The translations under genes were made by a program, and so were the position numbers. From assembly GCA_017881345.1 (NCBI GenBank), contig JADGQZ010000327.1, positions 1-36,057 on the forward strand: 36,057 nucleotides of DNA, in the 5' to 3' direction. Source of the DNA: Myxococcaceae bacterium. GTDB taxonomy: Bacteria > Myxococcota > Myxococcia > Myxococcales > Myxococcaceae. Positions 1-8,086 of the stretch are shown one piece after another (the first letter of the stretch is position 1; each line of letters opens with the position of its first letter). The notes under the pieces were generated by a model. It saw only the letters and a program-made list of their open reading frames with translations. It was not told the origin of the DNA and ran no database searches.

Positions 1-380
1 AGCAGCGTCTGCACCGTGGTCAGCACCGACAGGAGACGCCGCCGGTCGGTCCGGTCGGCCAGCGCGCCCGCGAGCGGCCCGAGCACCAGCGTCGGCAGGT
101 ACATCAGCGCGGCCACGGTGCCCGTCCACCCGGCGCGGCCGGTGGACTGGGTCACATAGACGCCCACTGCGATGGTCTCCATCCACGTGCCGACGTTGGA
201 GATGAACGCGCCCACCCAGAACCGGACGAAGTTCGGATGGCGAAAGGCACGAAGCGAGGACAGCCGGTCCTGCCTCGCGCGCGCAAGTCGAGCGACGGCG
301 AGATCCAAGAGGAGTTCCGGATCCAAGACTAGCCTGTCGCCGGACGCACTGCAGGCACAGTGACCGCCTGTTTCCCGCAT
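1..380 (-). CDS. MFS transporter, N-terminal part (cut by window edge)
   Basis: The minus strand encodes the beginning of a major facilitator superfamily exporter; the rest lies beyond base 1. After a hydrophilic leader come RAFRHPNFVRFWVGAFISN and then VGTWMETIAVGVYV, the typical first helix of the EntS-like MFS_3 group. A second helix leads into GALADRTDRRR, the conserved MFS loop between helices 2 and 3 (G-x-x-x-D-R-x-x-R-R). The substrate cannot be predicted; relatives export siderophores or drugs. The ATG at 380 gives an unusually long leader with no clear ribosome binding site. A TTG at 326 or another later start is possible and would leave more room for a promoter between this gene and the divergent gene at 411. 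Confidence 0.8.
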   Translation of the reverse strand, partial: MRETGGHCACSASGDRLVLDPELLLDLAVARLARARQDRLSSLRAFRHPNFVRFWVGAFISNVGTWMETIAVGVYVTQSTGRAGWTGTVAALMYLPTLVLGPLAGALADRTDRRRLLSVLTTVQTL

Positions 381-410
381 GGCAGGCTCGCGGCGCACCG
401 GAGCCCACCC

Positions 411-986
411 GTGCTCGCCTTCGTGGATACCCCCCATCCCTCCAGCCCTCGCCGGCGTGCGGTGCGCGGCCCGCTCTTCGCGCTCGCGGGCGCCATCGCG
501 CTCTACGTCGCGCTCTGGGTCATTCCCTGGCGGCTCCATCCGTCGACGGGGCGGGGTGCGCTGGCGGTCTACCAGGTGGGACAGGGAGGGGGTCTCGAGC
601 CGCTGGCCGAGGGCGCACCCCTGACCGCAGGAACGAGCGTGGCGTTCGGCGTCAGCTCCGAGCGCGAGGCATCGGTCGTCGTGCTTGCGCTGTCCCCGCG
701 GCATGCGCGGCTGGTCAGCCCGTCGATGCCCGCCACCGGTGCGGTCACTCGGATCCATCCGGGCGGCCCCACGGTGCTCCCGGACCGCCCGACGATCGGA
801 GGGCCTCCGGGGCTGGTGCGCTTCCTGGCCGTGTTCTGCCGGAGCGCGCTGCCGCCGGAGACGGTGCTCAAGGCAGGAGAGCGGGCCCTTTCGGTCGCCC
901 AGGGTGACCCGGACGGGGTGCACACCCTCGACCTCGGCTGTGGCGAGTCGTTCGCCGGCGCGCGGGTGGTGGCGAAGGCGCCCTAG
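411..986 (+). CDS. Hypothetical membrane-anchored protein, possibly DUF4384-like
   Basis: The product is 191 aa from the GTG at 411, which has GGAG seven bases upstream. The reading frame is open from another GTG at 360, but that start would overlap the divergent MFS gene. A single membrane helix (about residues 20-40, FALAGAIALYVALWVIPW) is followed by a soluble domain rich in short beta strands: LAEGAPLTAGTSVAFGV, then EREASVVVLALSP. This pattern resembles the DUF4384-type domain found behind anti-sigma factors or zinc fingers in myxobacteria, but no zinc finger is present here. The role is unknown. The topology suggests an N-in anchor with the domain outside the cytoplasm. It converges with kdsD. 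Confidence 0.6.
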   Translation: MLAFVDTPHPSSPRRRAVRGPLFALAGAIALYVALWVIPWRLHPSTGRGALAVYQVGQGGGLEPLAEGAPLTAGTSVAFGVSSEREASVVVLALSPRHARLVSPSMPATGAVTRIHPGGPTVLPDRPTIGGPPGLVRFLAVFCRSALPPETVLKAGERALSVAQGDPDGVHTLDLGCGESFAGARVVAKAP

Positions 987-1088
987 ACCGACTGCGCCCG
1001 CCCTGACTAGCCGACTGCGGCCGCCCTGATCCTGCCGACTGCAGCCCGCCGGGACCACGACCCGGACCTCGACCGCGGCCGCCTTGAC
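987..1088. repeat. Degenerate 23-24 bp repeats between convergent genes
   Basis: The gap between the convergent hypothetical gene and kdsD contains near copies of CCGACTGCGGCCGCCCTGA starting at 988, 1011 and 1035. A fourth, more eroded copy (CCGCGGCCGCCTTGACCTA) covers 1073-1091 and reaches the kdsD stop. The period of the first three is 23-24 bases. No terminator hairpin with a T-run is visible. Confidence 0.5.
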
Positions 1089-2129
1089 CTAGACGAGCCT
1101 TGCAGCGAGCAGGTCCTGCACGTCGATGAGCCCCACCGGGTGGCCCTCGGCGTTCACCACCGGGAGCTGGTCCACGTGGGCCTCGCGCATGAGCGCGGCG
1201 GCGGTCAGTGCCAGGTCCTCGGGCGAGACGCAGCGCGGGTGGTGGCCCATCACCGCCGAGACCGGCAGGGTGAAGTCGGTCTTGCCCCGCTCCACCATCC
1301 GTCGGAGATCGCCGTCGGTGAAGATGCCCACCAGCCGCCCCGAGGCGTCGATGACGTTCGTCGCCCCGGGCCGGCCCGGGGTGTTGGTCATCACCACCAC
1401 GGCCTCGTGCAGCGGAGCGTCTGCGCGCACCACCGGGTTGGCCCGCCCGGCGCGCATCACCTCGAGGACCCGCATCACGCTGCGCCCGAGCTTCCCGCCG
1501 GGGTGGAGCGCGGCGTACTCCTCGCTGCTGAACTGGCGCGTCTTGAGCAGCGTCATCGCCAGCGCGTCCGAGACCGCGTGCAGCGCCGCGGAGCTCGCGG
1601 TCGGGACCAGGCCGAGCGGGCACGCCTCGGGGATGGCCCCGACGTCGAGCACCACGTCCGCGCCGCGGGCCAGGGGTGAGTCGCCGTCTCCGGTGATGGC
1701 GATGACCTGCGCGCCGAGACGGCGCAGCGAGGGAAGGAGGCGGATCAGCTCCTCGGTCGAGCCGCTGTTCGACAGCGCCAGCACCACGTCGCCCCGGCTG
1801 ACCCGGCCCAGGTCCCCGTGCACCGCCTCGGACGGGTGGAGGTAGAGCGAGGGCACACCGGTGGAGGCGAGGGTGGCGGACAGCTTCTGGGCGATGAACC
1901 CCGGCTTGCCCAGGCCGGTGACGATGATGTGGCCCTCGCAGGCCCGCATCAGCTCGAGCGCGCGGATGAAGCTTGCACCGAGGCGCTCCTTGGCACCGAG
2001 GATGGCGGCGGCCTCGGCATCGAGCACGCCCCGGGCGTAGGCCAGCGCGTCTGCCCGCTGCTCCGTTCTCCTCCGGGAGGCCGATGGGCGGGAGCGCGCG
2101 CGGGAGGAACGGGGGACGGGGCGTCGCAT
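1089..2129 (-). CDS. kdsD: Arabinose-5-phosphate isomerase, SIS plus two CBS domains
   Basis: Interconverts D-ribulose 5-phosphate and D-arabinose 5-phosphate, the first step towards KDO for lipopolysaccharide. At 346 aa it is slightly longer than E. coli KdsD (328 aa), the extra being an Arg/Ser-rich N-terminus, so the true start may be downstream of 2129. The sugar isomerase (SIS) domain spans about residues 40-180 with GLGKPGFIAQKLSATLAS, the phosphate-binding SNSGSTEE and the family-typical PTASSAALHAVSDALAM. HPGGKLGR marks the linker. Two CBS motifs follow (about 225-345) with IDASGRLVGIFTDGDLRR and VNAEGHPVGLIDVQDLL. No other KDO genes are adjacent. It is divergent from the transporter at 2201. 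Confidence 0.9.
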   Translation of the reverse strand: MRRPVPRSSRARSRPSASRRRTEQRADALAYARGVLDAEAAAILGAKERLGASFIRALELMRACEGHIIVTGLGKPGFIAQKLSATLASTGVPSLYLHPSEAVHGDLGRVSRGDVVLALSNSGSTEELIRLLPSLRRLGAQVIAITGDGDSPLARGADVVLDVGAIPEACPLGLVPTASSAALHAVSDALAMTLLKTRQFSSEEYAALHPGGKLGRSVMRVLEVMRAGRANPVVRADAPLHEAVVVMTNTPGRPGATNVIDASGRLVGIFTDGDLRRMVERGKTDFTLPVSAVMGHHPRCVSPEDLALTAAALMREAHVDQLPVVNAEGHPVGLIDVQDLLAARLV

Positions 2130-2200
2130 CGAGGTTGCTGAGTCGCGCTCTTACCGCGTGACGCCGGTGGAGGCTAGCGTTCACGGGCCCGATTCCACCC

Positions 2201-3445
2201 GTGCGAACCGTTCTGACCCTCGTTCTGTTCGCCTCGACGCTGGTGGCGGTGGTGGCGCGGCCACGGGGCATCGCCGCGGGCTGGTGGACGTGCGGGGCGG
2301 CGGCCATCGCCCTGGCCCTGGGGCTCGTGCAGCCCTCGGAGGTCTGGGCGATGATCCTGGTGGCGCGCGAGGCGCTGCTGTTCCTGCTCGCGCTGCTCCT
2401 CCTCTCCGAGCTGCTCGAGGCGAGCGGCTTCTTCGAGTGGGCAGCGGTGCTGGCAGCCCGCTCGGCCCGCAGCGGAGCGGGACTCCTGCGGAATCTGCTG
2501 GTGCTCGGGGCGCTCATCACCATCGTCCTGTCGCTGGACACCACCGCGGTCATCCTCACGCCGCTGGTGGTCGCGGCGGTGCAGCGGCTCGAGGTGCCGG
2601 CCCGGCCGTACATCCTGGTCTGCGTCTTCGTGTCCAACGTGGCGTCGCTCTTGCTCCCGGTCAGCAACCTGACCAACCTCCTGCTCGCGGCCCACGTCCC
2701 GGCGGCGCAATTCGCCGCGGCGATGGGGTTGCCGCAGCTGGCCACGCTCGCGGTGCTCTGGGCGGGGCTCCGGTTCGCTTGCCGGCGCGAGCTGAGCCCA
2801 TCGCTCGACACCGCGCGGCTCCCCCGCGCCTCGGCGGTCATCGTCGACCGGCCGTTCTTCCTCGCGGCCTGTGGGGTGCTGGTGCTGCTGGTCCTGGGCT
2901 ACTTCGTCGGACCGGCGCTGGGCGTGCCGGTGTGGGTGACGACGTTCGCCGGGGTCCTCTGCCTTGGCGCGGTGGGGCTCGCGCGCCAGCGGCTGGCCAG
3001 GAGCGGAGTCCAGCACCTGTCCCTCGGGGTGTTCCCGTTCGTCGTGGGGCTGTTCGCGCTGGTCCAGGCGGTGGAGAACCTCGGTCTCGCCCGGCCGCTG
3101 GTCGAGTGGCTCGCGGCGCCGCGTCCGGCCTGGGCGGGCCTCGCGGCGATGACCGGTGTCGCCACCCTCGCCTCGAGCGCCCTGAACAACCTGCCCGCGA
3201 CGTTGCTCGTCCGCTCGCTCCTCGGCGCGCTGCATGCGCCGGATGCCTGGATGCACGCCGCGCTGCTGGGGACGAACGTCGGCAGCTGTCTCACGCCGCA
3301 CGGGACCCTGGCCACGCTGCTCGTCCTCTCGGCGGCCGCGCGGCGGGGCGTGGACCTCCCGCCGGTCGAGGTGGTCAAGGTCGCGCTGTGGCTCGTGCCG
3401 CTGATGCTGGTCGCGGGGTTCGGCGCGCTGCTGGTCGCCGGGTGA
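2201..3445 (+). CDS. ArsB/NhaD-like ion transporter
   Basis: A 414-aa polytopic inner-membrane protein with about ten to twelve hydrophobic segments and almost no soluble loops. It matches the ArsB branch of the ion transporter superfamily in its two inverted half-repeats: SLDTTAVILTPLVVAA followed by LPVSNLTNLLLA in the first half, and SSALNNLPATLLV followed by GTNVGSCLTPHGTLATLL in the second. ArsB exports arsenite or antimonite, but close relatives carry other anions or Na+/H+. No arsR, arsC or arsA is adjacent, so the substrate remains open. The GTG start at 2201 lacks a close ribosome binding site; a GGTGGAGG lies about 28 bases upstream. The N-terminus is therefore uncertain. Confidence 0.75.
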   Translation: MRTVLTLVLFASTLVAVVARPRGIAAGWWTCGAAAIALALGLVQPSEVWAMILVAREALLFLLALLLLSELLEASGFFEWAAVLAARSARSGAGLLRNLLVLGALITIVLSLDTTAVILTPLVVAAVQRLEVPARPYILVCVFVSNVASLLLPVSNLTNLLLAAHVPAAQFAAAMGLPQLATLAVLWAGLRFACRRELSPSLDTARLPRASAVIVDRPFFLAACGVLVLLVLGYFVGPALGVPVWVTTFAGVLCLGAVGLARQRLARSGVQHLSLGVFPFVVGLFALVQAVENLGLARPLVEWLAAPRPAWAGLAAMTGVATLASSALNNLPATLLVRSLLGALHAPDAWMHAALLGTNVGSCLTPHGTLATLLVLSAAARRGVDLPPVEVVKVALWLVPLMLVAGFGALLVAG

Positions 3446-3472
3446 ATCCGAGCAAGCCGGGCGGTCGGGCAC

Positions 3473-3495
3473 GGGCGGTGGACAGTTCGCCGCCC
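3473..3495 (+). terminator. Possible GC-rich hairpin after the ArsB-like gene
   Basis: GGGCGG (3473-3478) can pair with CCGCCC (3490-3495) around an 11-base loop, 28 bases past the transporter stop and before the next operon. There is no T-run, so its function as a terminator is only a guess from position. Confidence 0.3.
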
Positions 3496-3567
3496 GGGCT
3501 GCGCTCGGAGCTTCTCAGGCCGGAGTCGTCTGCCCGAAGCTCGCGCACCTGCTCTGCTCGAGGGCGC

Positions 3568-5316
3568 ATGACCCGTCACCTGCCTCGCTGCTCCAGCCTC
3601 GTCCTGCTCGTCTCGCTGCTCGCCGCCGCGGCGCCGGCGGGCAGCCCGTCCCGTGGTGCCTCGGCGTTCGAGGCGCGCTGCGCGCTCTGCCACACCGTCG
3701 AGCCCGGCGTGTCCGGGGCCCAGGGGCCCACTTTGCGCGGGGTCGTCGGCCGGAAGGCGGCGAGCACCGACTTCGGGTACTCGGCCGCGCTCACCCGCTG
3801 GGGCAAGACCTGGACGCCAGCGCTGCTGCAGAAGTACCTGACCAACCCGGGCGCCCTCGTCCCGGGGACCACCATGGTCCAGAAGGTCACCGACGCGAAG
3901 GAGCGGGCAGACCTCGTCGCGTACCTCGGGTCGTTGAAGCCGTCGAAGGCCCCGATGTCCCCGGACGTCGCCTCCGCTCCGATCCAGCCCTCTGCGGAGC
4001 ACGCCGCGGATGCAGGTACGCCCGGGCAGCCGTTCGCCTCGGCCGCCCCGCCGGACGGCGGTACCAGGGGCCTCCTCAGCGGTGCGGCGGCGTTCGGCGA
4101 CTGGCGCTCGGACGCCCCAGGGGTGCGTCGGCTCATCCGGGTCGAGGACCTCCCGGCGCCGTTCGCCAGCAGCTCGGCGCACAACAACCCCCGCGTCGTC
4201 CCCCGGCCTGCCGACGCGTATCCCCGCGCTCCCGATGGGTGGCGGGTGGACCTCTTCGCCGATGGGCTCGAGGCGCCGCGGCAGATCCGCGTCGCTCCCG
4301 GCGGTGACATCTTCATCGCCGAGACCGCCCGTGGCCGCATCCGGGTGCTCCGGGCGAAGGATGGAGCGACGCGCGCCGAGCAGCGCTGGACGTTCGCCGA
4401 CGGGCTCGATGGCCCGTTCGGGATGGCCTTCTACCCACCTGGGCCCTCGCCGCAGTGGCTCTACGTCGCGGAGGAGAACCGGGTGGTTCGCTTCCCCTAC
4501 CGGGAGGGGGACACCGCCGCGCGCGCCCGGCCCGAGGTGGTCGTCTCCGAGCTCGCTCCCACCAGCGGCGGCCACACCACCCGCGACGTCGTCTTCTCGC
4601 TCGACGGGAAGCGAATGTTCGTCTCGGTCGGGAGCCAGTCCAACGTCGCGGACTCGCTGCCGAAGAAGAGCGCAGAGGAAGCACGCGCCTGGGACGCCGC
4701 CCGCGCACCCGGTGCCGCCTGGGGATTCGAGGACCGTCGCGCCAACGTGCTGCTCTTCGAGCCCTCGGGCGGCCCCGGACGCATCTTTGCCACCGGCCTC
4801 CGGAACTGCGTGGGCATGGCGGTGCACCCGGCCACCGGCGACGTCTGGTGCTCGACCAACGAACGCGACGGGCTGGGGGACGATCTGGTGCCCGACTACG
4901 TGACCCGGGTCAGGGAGGGAGCGTTCTACGGCTGGCCCTGGTGGTGGCTCGGCGACCATGAGGAGCCGCGACTGAAGGGCCAGCGCCCCGACCTGGCGGG
5001 CAAGGCGACCGTCCCGGACGTGCTGCTGCAGTCGCACTCGGCCTCGCTGGGGATGACCTTCCGCGACGGAGACGCGTTCGCCGCCGAGCACGGCTCGTGG
5101 AACCGGGAGCGACGCACCGGCTACAAGGTGATCCGCGTCCCGACGCGCAACGGCGTGCCCACCGGGGAGTACGAGGACTTCCTCGTCGGCTTCGTGGTGG
5201 ATGCCCGGAACGTCTGGGGGCGCCCCGTGGGGGTCGCCGTGGCGCACGATGGCGCGCTCCTGGTGACGGAGGACGCCGGGGGCACCGTCTGGCGGGTTGC
5301 CCCGACGGGTCCCTGA
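3568..5316 (+). CDS. Secreted cytochrome c / PQQ-type sugar (sorbosone) dehydrogenase fusion
   Basis: A 582-aa exported protein likely to oxidise a sugar or polyol and pass electrons to its own heme. A signal peptide (residues 1-25, LVLLVSLLAAAAPA) precedes a class I cytochrome c domain with heme motif CALCH at 38-42. The likely axial Met lies in PGTTMVQKV, followed by the closing helix ADLVAYLGSL. After a Pro/Ala-rich linker, about residues 225-580 form a six-bladed propeller of the GDH/sorbosone dehydrogenase type: GGHTTRDVVFSLDGKRMFV, GLRNCVGMAVHP and GAFYGWPWWW are signature stretches. The frame is open far upstream, but the ATG at 3568 has GAGGG six bases before it and begins the signal peptide. 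The next gene starts 22 bases after the stop. PQQ use is inferred from the family. Confidence 0.88.
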   Translation: MTRHLPRCSSLVLLVSLLAAAAPAGSPSRGASAFEARCALCHTVEPGVSGAQGPTLRGVVGRKAASTDFGYSAALTRWGKTWTPALLQKYLTNPGALVPGTTMVQKVTDAKERADLVAYLGSLKPSKAPMSPDVASAPIQPSAEHAADAGTPGQPFASAAPPDGGTRGLLSGAAAFGDWRSDAPGVRRLIRVEDLPAPFASSSAHNNPRVVPRPADAYPRAPDGWRVDLFADGLEAPRQIRVAPGGDIFIAETARGRIRVLRAKDGATRAEQRWTFADGLDGPFGMAFYPPGPSPQWLYVAEENRVVRFPYREGDTAARARPEVVVSELAPTSGGHTTRDVVFSLDGKRMFVSVGSQSNVADSLPKKSAEEARAWDAARAPGAAWGFEDRRANVLLFEPSGGPGRIFATGLRNCVGMAVHPATGDVWCSTNERDGLGDDLVPDYVTRVREGAFYGWPWWWLGDHEEPRLKGQRPDLAGKATVPDVLLQSHSASLGMTFRDGDAFAAEHGSWNRERRTGYKVIRVPTRNGVPTGEYEDFLVGFVVDARNVWGRPVGVAVAHDGALLVTEDAGGTVWRVAPTGP

Positions 5317-5338
5317 CGGACGGGAGGGTCCCGGAGGT

Positions 5339-8086
5339 GTGCGGAGGCGTCGACCGTGCTCTGCTGGAGGCGTGCGGCGCCGCGTCTTCGTGGTGGCAGG
5401 CGAGTACGGGAGCAACCCGCGGTTCATGACCGCGGGGCGCCGCTCGCCCGAGTTCCTCTCCGAGCCCGCTCCGGAGCCCGAGGCGGCAGAGCTGGCCCGG
5501 CTCTTCTTCCGCTACCCGAACAGGAGCGACGACGGGCGGGCCCGTCCCGCCGACTGGGAACGGGACTTCGGCGTCTCGGAGCCGGTGACGCTGACCGACC
5601 TGCTCGCCTCGGCCGGTCACCGAGCGCTGTCCAGCCTGCACGCGCTGCTCGGCGACGGGAGCTACCGGGCCACCTGCGACCGCGTGACGGACCTCTTCGT
5701 CACCTGCATGCCGGGGCTCGACCCGAACGAGCGGATGAACGTCGGCCTCGTGCCCCAGACGCTGCAGGCCACGCTGCAGCTCTCGCGGCGCGCCCGCTGC
5801 CAGTTCCTCGCCGGGACGTCGGACAGTGGGGCATGGGCGTTCGCCCAGGCGGTCCGAGCGGCGCGGTCCGCCGAGCGCGGGGCGACGGTGCTCGTCCTCG
5901 CCGGGCAGATCATCCCCTCGGGGTACGCCTCGCAGTACCAGATCCGCACCGTGCTCGGAGACCTCGACCAGGCGCGCGGGCTGGACATGCTCGTCGTCGG
6001 CGACCTCCTGATGGACTGCATGCGCCGGAACATCGGTGTCTCGCGACAGGCGGTCGAGGCGGCGCTGGCCACCGTCTCGATCCGGAAGTTCCAGGCGGCC
6101 GGTGCGTACCCCGCGGCGATGCAATCCGGACGGCTCCCCCGCCGGAGCACCCGCCGCACCCCGTACTTCGACGGGGACGACATCGCTGCCCCCTGCTGCG
6201 GCGCCGCGGCCACGCTGGTCACCTCCGACGAGGAGCTGGTCGCCCAGGTGCTGGCCGCGCGCTCTGCCCGGCATGCCGGCTCGCCGGTGGTGGAGGTGCT
6301 CGGGGTGGGGGAGGGGAGCAGCAACCCGAGCTTCCTCGAGCGGCAGTCCCCGCTCCTCTTCGCCACCGCGATCCGCGAGGCGTTCGCCGCCACGGCCGAC
6401 GATGCGAGCATCCGGCCGGCCACCTTCCCCGGCGCAGGCTTCGCGGTGGTGCACGATGCCTTCCCGAGCATCGAGCTCGCGTTCCTGCTCGGGATGGGGC
6501 TCGACTGGCATCGCGCGGTGGAGCGGATGCGGGACGGGTGGAGCAATCCCTACGGGGGGCTCCTCACCTTCGGCCACGCGCTCGGCGCGTCGGGCCTGGT
6601 CCAGGTGAACAAGACGCAGCACATCTTCAGCGGGGACCGCCGGCACCTGAGGCCGATTCCTTCCGGCCCGGGGCCGCTCCCGGGCACGCTCGCCTTCACC
6701 ACCTCGGTGGGCGGCCCGCTCTCGCACATCGTGGTCTCCCTCTTCCGCGGCGGGAACGGCGAGCTGCCTCAATCCGCCCGGACCAGCCCGTCGGCCGAGT
6801 GGGCGGACCGGCGGCGCAAGCTCCGGCGCGTCCTGCCGCTGCACCTCGCGCGGGTCGAGAGGGCGCTGCCGGGCCGCGGCCACCCGGTGCTGGTCGAGGG
6901 CACCACCTACGTCAGCATCCGGAGCTGCCTGCGGGCGCTCAGGCCAGCGGACATCGCAGCGCTCACCTTCGACGGCATCGAGACGCTGGTCCGCCCCGAG
7001 CGGCTCGAGGAGGTGCGGGTGCGGCTCCGGTCGCTCGTGTCCGTGGTCGTGGGGGAGGCCGAGCGCCTCTCCTCGCTGTTCGATGTCTTCCGGGTCCTCA
7101 CCGACGAGCTGGTGGCGATGGCCGAGGAGTGGCGCGCTGCGCGCTGGTTCTCCGCCGAGGCCGTGGCGATGCCGCCGGCGCGCGTCACCGAGCGGTTCAA
7201 GGAGTCGATGCGCGTCCCGCTGGCGGTGCTCTGCGTCCGGGAGGACGGGCGGGTGCGGCGGAGGGTGCAGTTCCTCCCGCGGAACGGGCTCGGGTACGAG
7301 GCGCTCGAGGGCGTGGACCTGCTCGTCGAATCGGGCGGAGAGCTGCTCCCGGTGGCGAGCTCCGACGCAACACTCCTGCCCTGGTGGAACGCGCATGCCC
7401 ACCGGCCGACCGGTGACCTCGTCGGCACCGGTCCGGAGCGGCTGGAGCAGCTGTTCGGTCCCCGGGCCGAGTCGGTCCAGGAGACGGCGAGTGACCTCGT
7501 TCTCCTCCGGGAGTGGTCCCTGCCGGAGCCGCGGCCCTGGGCGACGGAGCTGTCCGAGGGCGGCGCGCCCCGGCGCGTTCTCCGCGCGGTGGCGTACGTG
7601 GCGCAGGTGGTCCCTCCGTCTCCGGACCGACTGGCGGCCGCTCAGGAGGCGCTCGCCGAGGCGGCCCGCGAGGCACAGGGCTGGCTCGGGGCGTGGAGGT
7701 TCGCCTTCGCCCAGGCGGGCAACCGCCTCTGGATGACCGGTGCCTCGGCCGGGGCAACGGACACGACCGATGTCCTGCGCTTCGCCCGGGAGGTGGCGCG
7801 GGCAACCGCGGTCTCCGGCGTCCAGGTGCGTGCGGCGCTGGCGACCGGGACCGGGACGCTCTTCGAGGACGTGCACGGGCGTCCGGCGGTCGCCTCCGAG
7901 GTGACGGTGCACGCGGTGGAGGCGCTCGGGGTCCTCGACCGCTCGATGCCCCCCGGCGCGCCCGGACCCGCGGCCGTGCTTGCGCTCACCAGCGCCGAGG
8001 TGGACGGTCCGCTCGGGGAGGCGGAGACCTCCGGGTGGCACACGGCCTCCACGACAGAGGGTGTGCGGCTGTTCGTGCTGGAGTGA
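5339..8086 (+). CDS. Thiolase-like protein fused to a cyclase-like C-terminal domain
   Basis: A 915-aa cytoplasmic protein (no signal or membrane helix). Residues about 12-480 follow the thiolase fold: RVFVVAG at the start, SDSGAWAF where thiolases have C-x-S-G, HDAF around 372, and NPYGGLLTFGHALGASG with His413. The nucleophilic Cys is replaced by Ser161, and the second Cys, expected near TSVGGPLSH, is also Ser, so classical thiolysis is unlikely. Residues about 485-740 match nothing I recognise. The last 170 residues resemble a degenerate class III nucleotide cyclase domain: VQVRAALATGTG, then LFEDVHGRPAVASEVTVHA. The metal-binding aspartates are not obvious. GTG 5339 was chosen because GGGAGG lies about ten bases upstream; GTG 5372 would start just before RRRVFVVAG. 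It is coupled to the hydrolase at 8083. Function unknown. Confidence 0.75.
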   Translation: MRRRRPCSAGGVRRRVFVVAGEYGSNPRFMTAGRRSPEFLSEPAPEPEAAELARLFFRYPNRSDDGRARPADWERDFGVSEPVTLTDLLASAGHRALSSLHALLGDGSYRATCDRVTDLFVTCMPGLDPNERMNVGLVPQTLQATLQLSRRARCQFLAGTSDSGAWAFAQAVRAARSAERGATVLVLAGQIIPSGYASQYQIRTVLGDLDQARGLDMLVVGDLLMDCMRRNIGVSRQAVEAALATVSIRKFQAAGAYPAAMQSGRLPRRSTRRTPYFDGDDIAAPCCGAAATLVTSDEELVAQVLAARSARHAGSPVVEVLGVGEGSSNPSFLERQSPLLFATAIREAFAATADDASIRPATFPGAGFAVVHDAFPSIELAFLLGMGLDWHRAVERMRDGWSNPYGGLLTFGHALGASGLVQVNKTQHIFSGDRRHLRPIPSGPGPLPGTLAFTTSVGGPLSHIVVSLFRGGNGELPQSARTSPSAEWADRRRKLRRVLPLHLARVERALPGRGHPVLVEGTTYVSIRSCLRALRPADIAALTFDGIETLVRPERLEEVRVRLRSLVSVVVGEAERLSSLFDVFRVLTDELVAMAEEWRAARWFSAEAVAMPPARVTERFKESMRVPLAVLCVREDGRVRRRVQFLPRNGLGYEALEGVDLLVESGGELLPVASSDATLLPWWNAHAHRPTGDLVGTGPERLEQLFGPRAESVQETASDLVLLREWSLPEPRPWATELSEGGAPRRVLRAVAYVAQVVPPSPDRLAAAQEALAEAAREAQGWLGAWRFAFAQAGNRLWMTGASAGATDTTDVLRFAREVARATAVSGVQVRAALATGTGTLFEDVHGRPAVASEVTVHAVEALGVLDRSMPPGAPGPAAVLALTSAEVDGPLGEAETSGWHTASTTEGVRLFVLE

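Noticed and set aside
868-2841. Long minus-strand open frame of 657 codons
   Set aside because: Its residues are Arg/Gly/Ala/Pro-rich shadow sequence overlapping kdsD and the ArsB-like gene in other frames; no family motif.
2158-3567. Upstream extension of the cytochrome c/dehydrogenase frame
   Set aside because: It lies over the ArsB-like gene in another frame and lacks motifs; the signal peptide and ribosome binding site mark 3568 as the start.
3446-3567. Possible small gene before the cytochrome fusion
   Set aside because: No start with ribosome binding site and no conserved sequence; hairpin-rich spacer.
4910-8041. Minus-strand open frame of 1043 codons antisense to the thiolase-like gene
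   Set aside because: GC-driven frame with low-complexity His/Arg/Gly composition; the plus strand here has recognisable domains.
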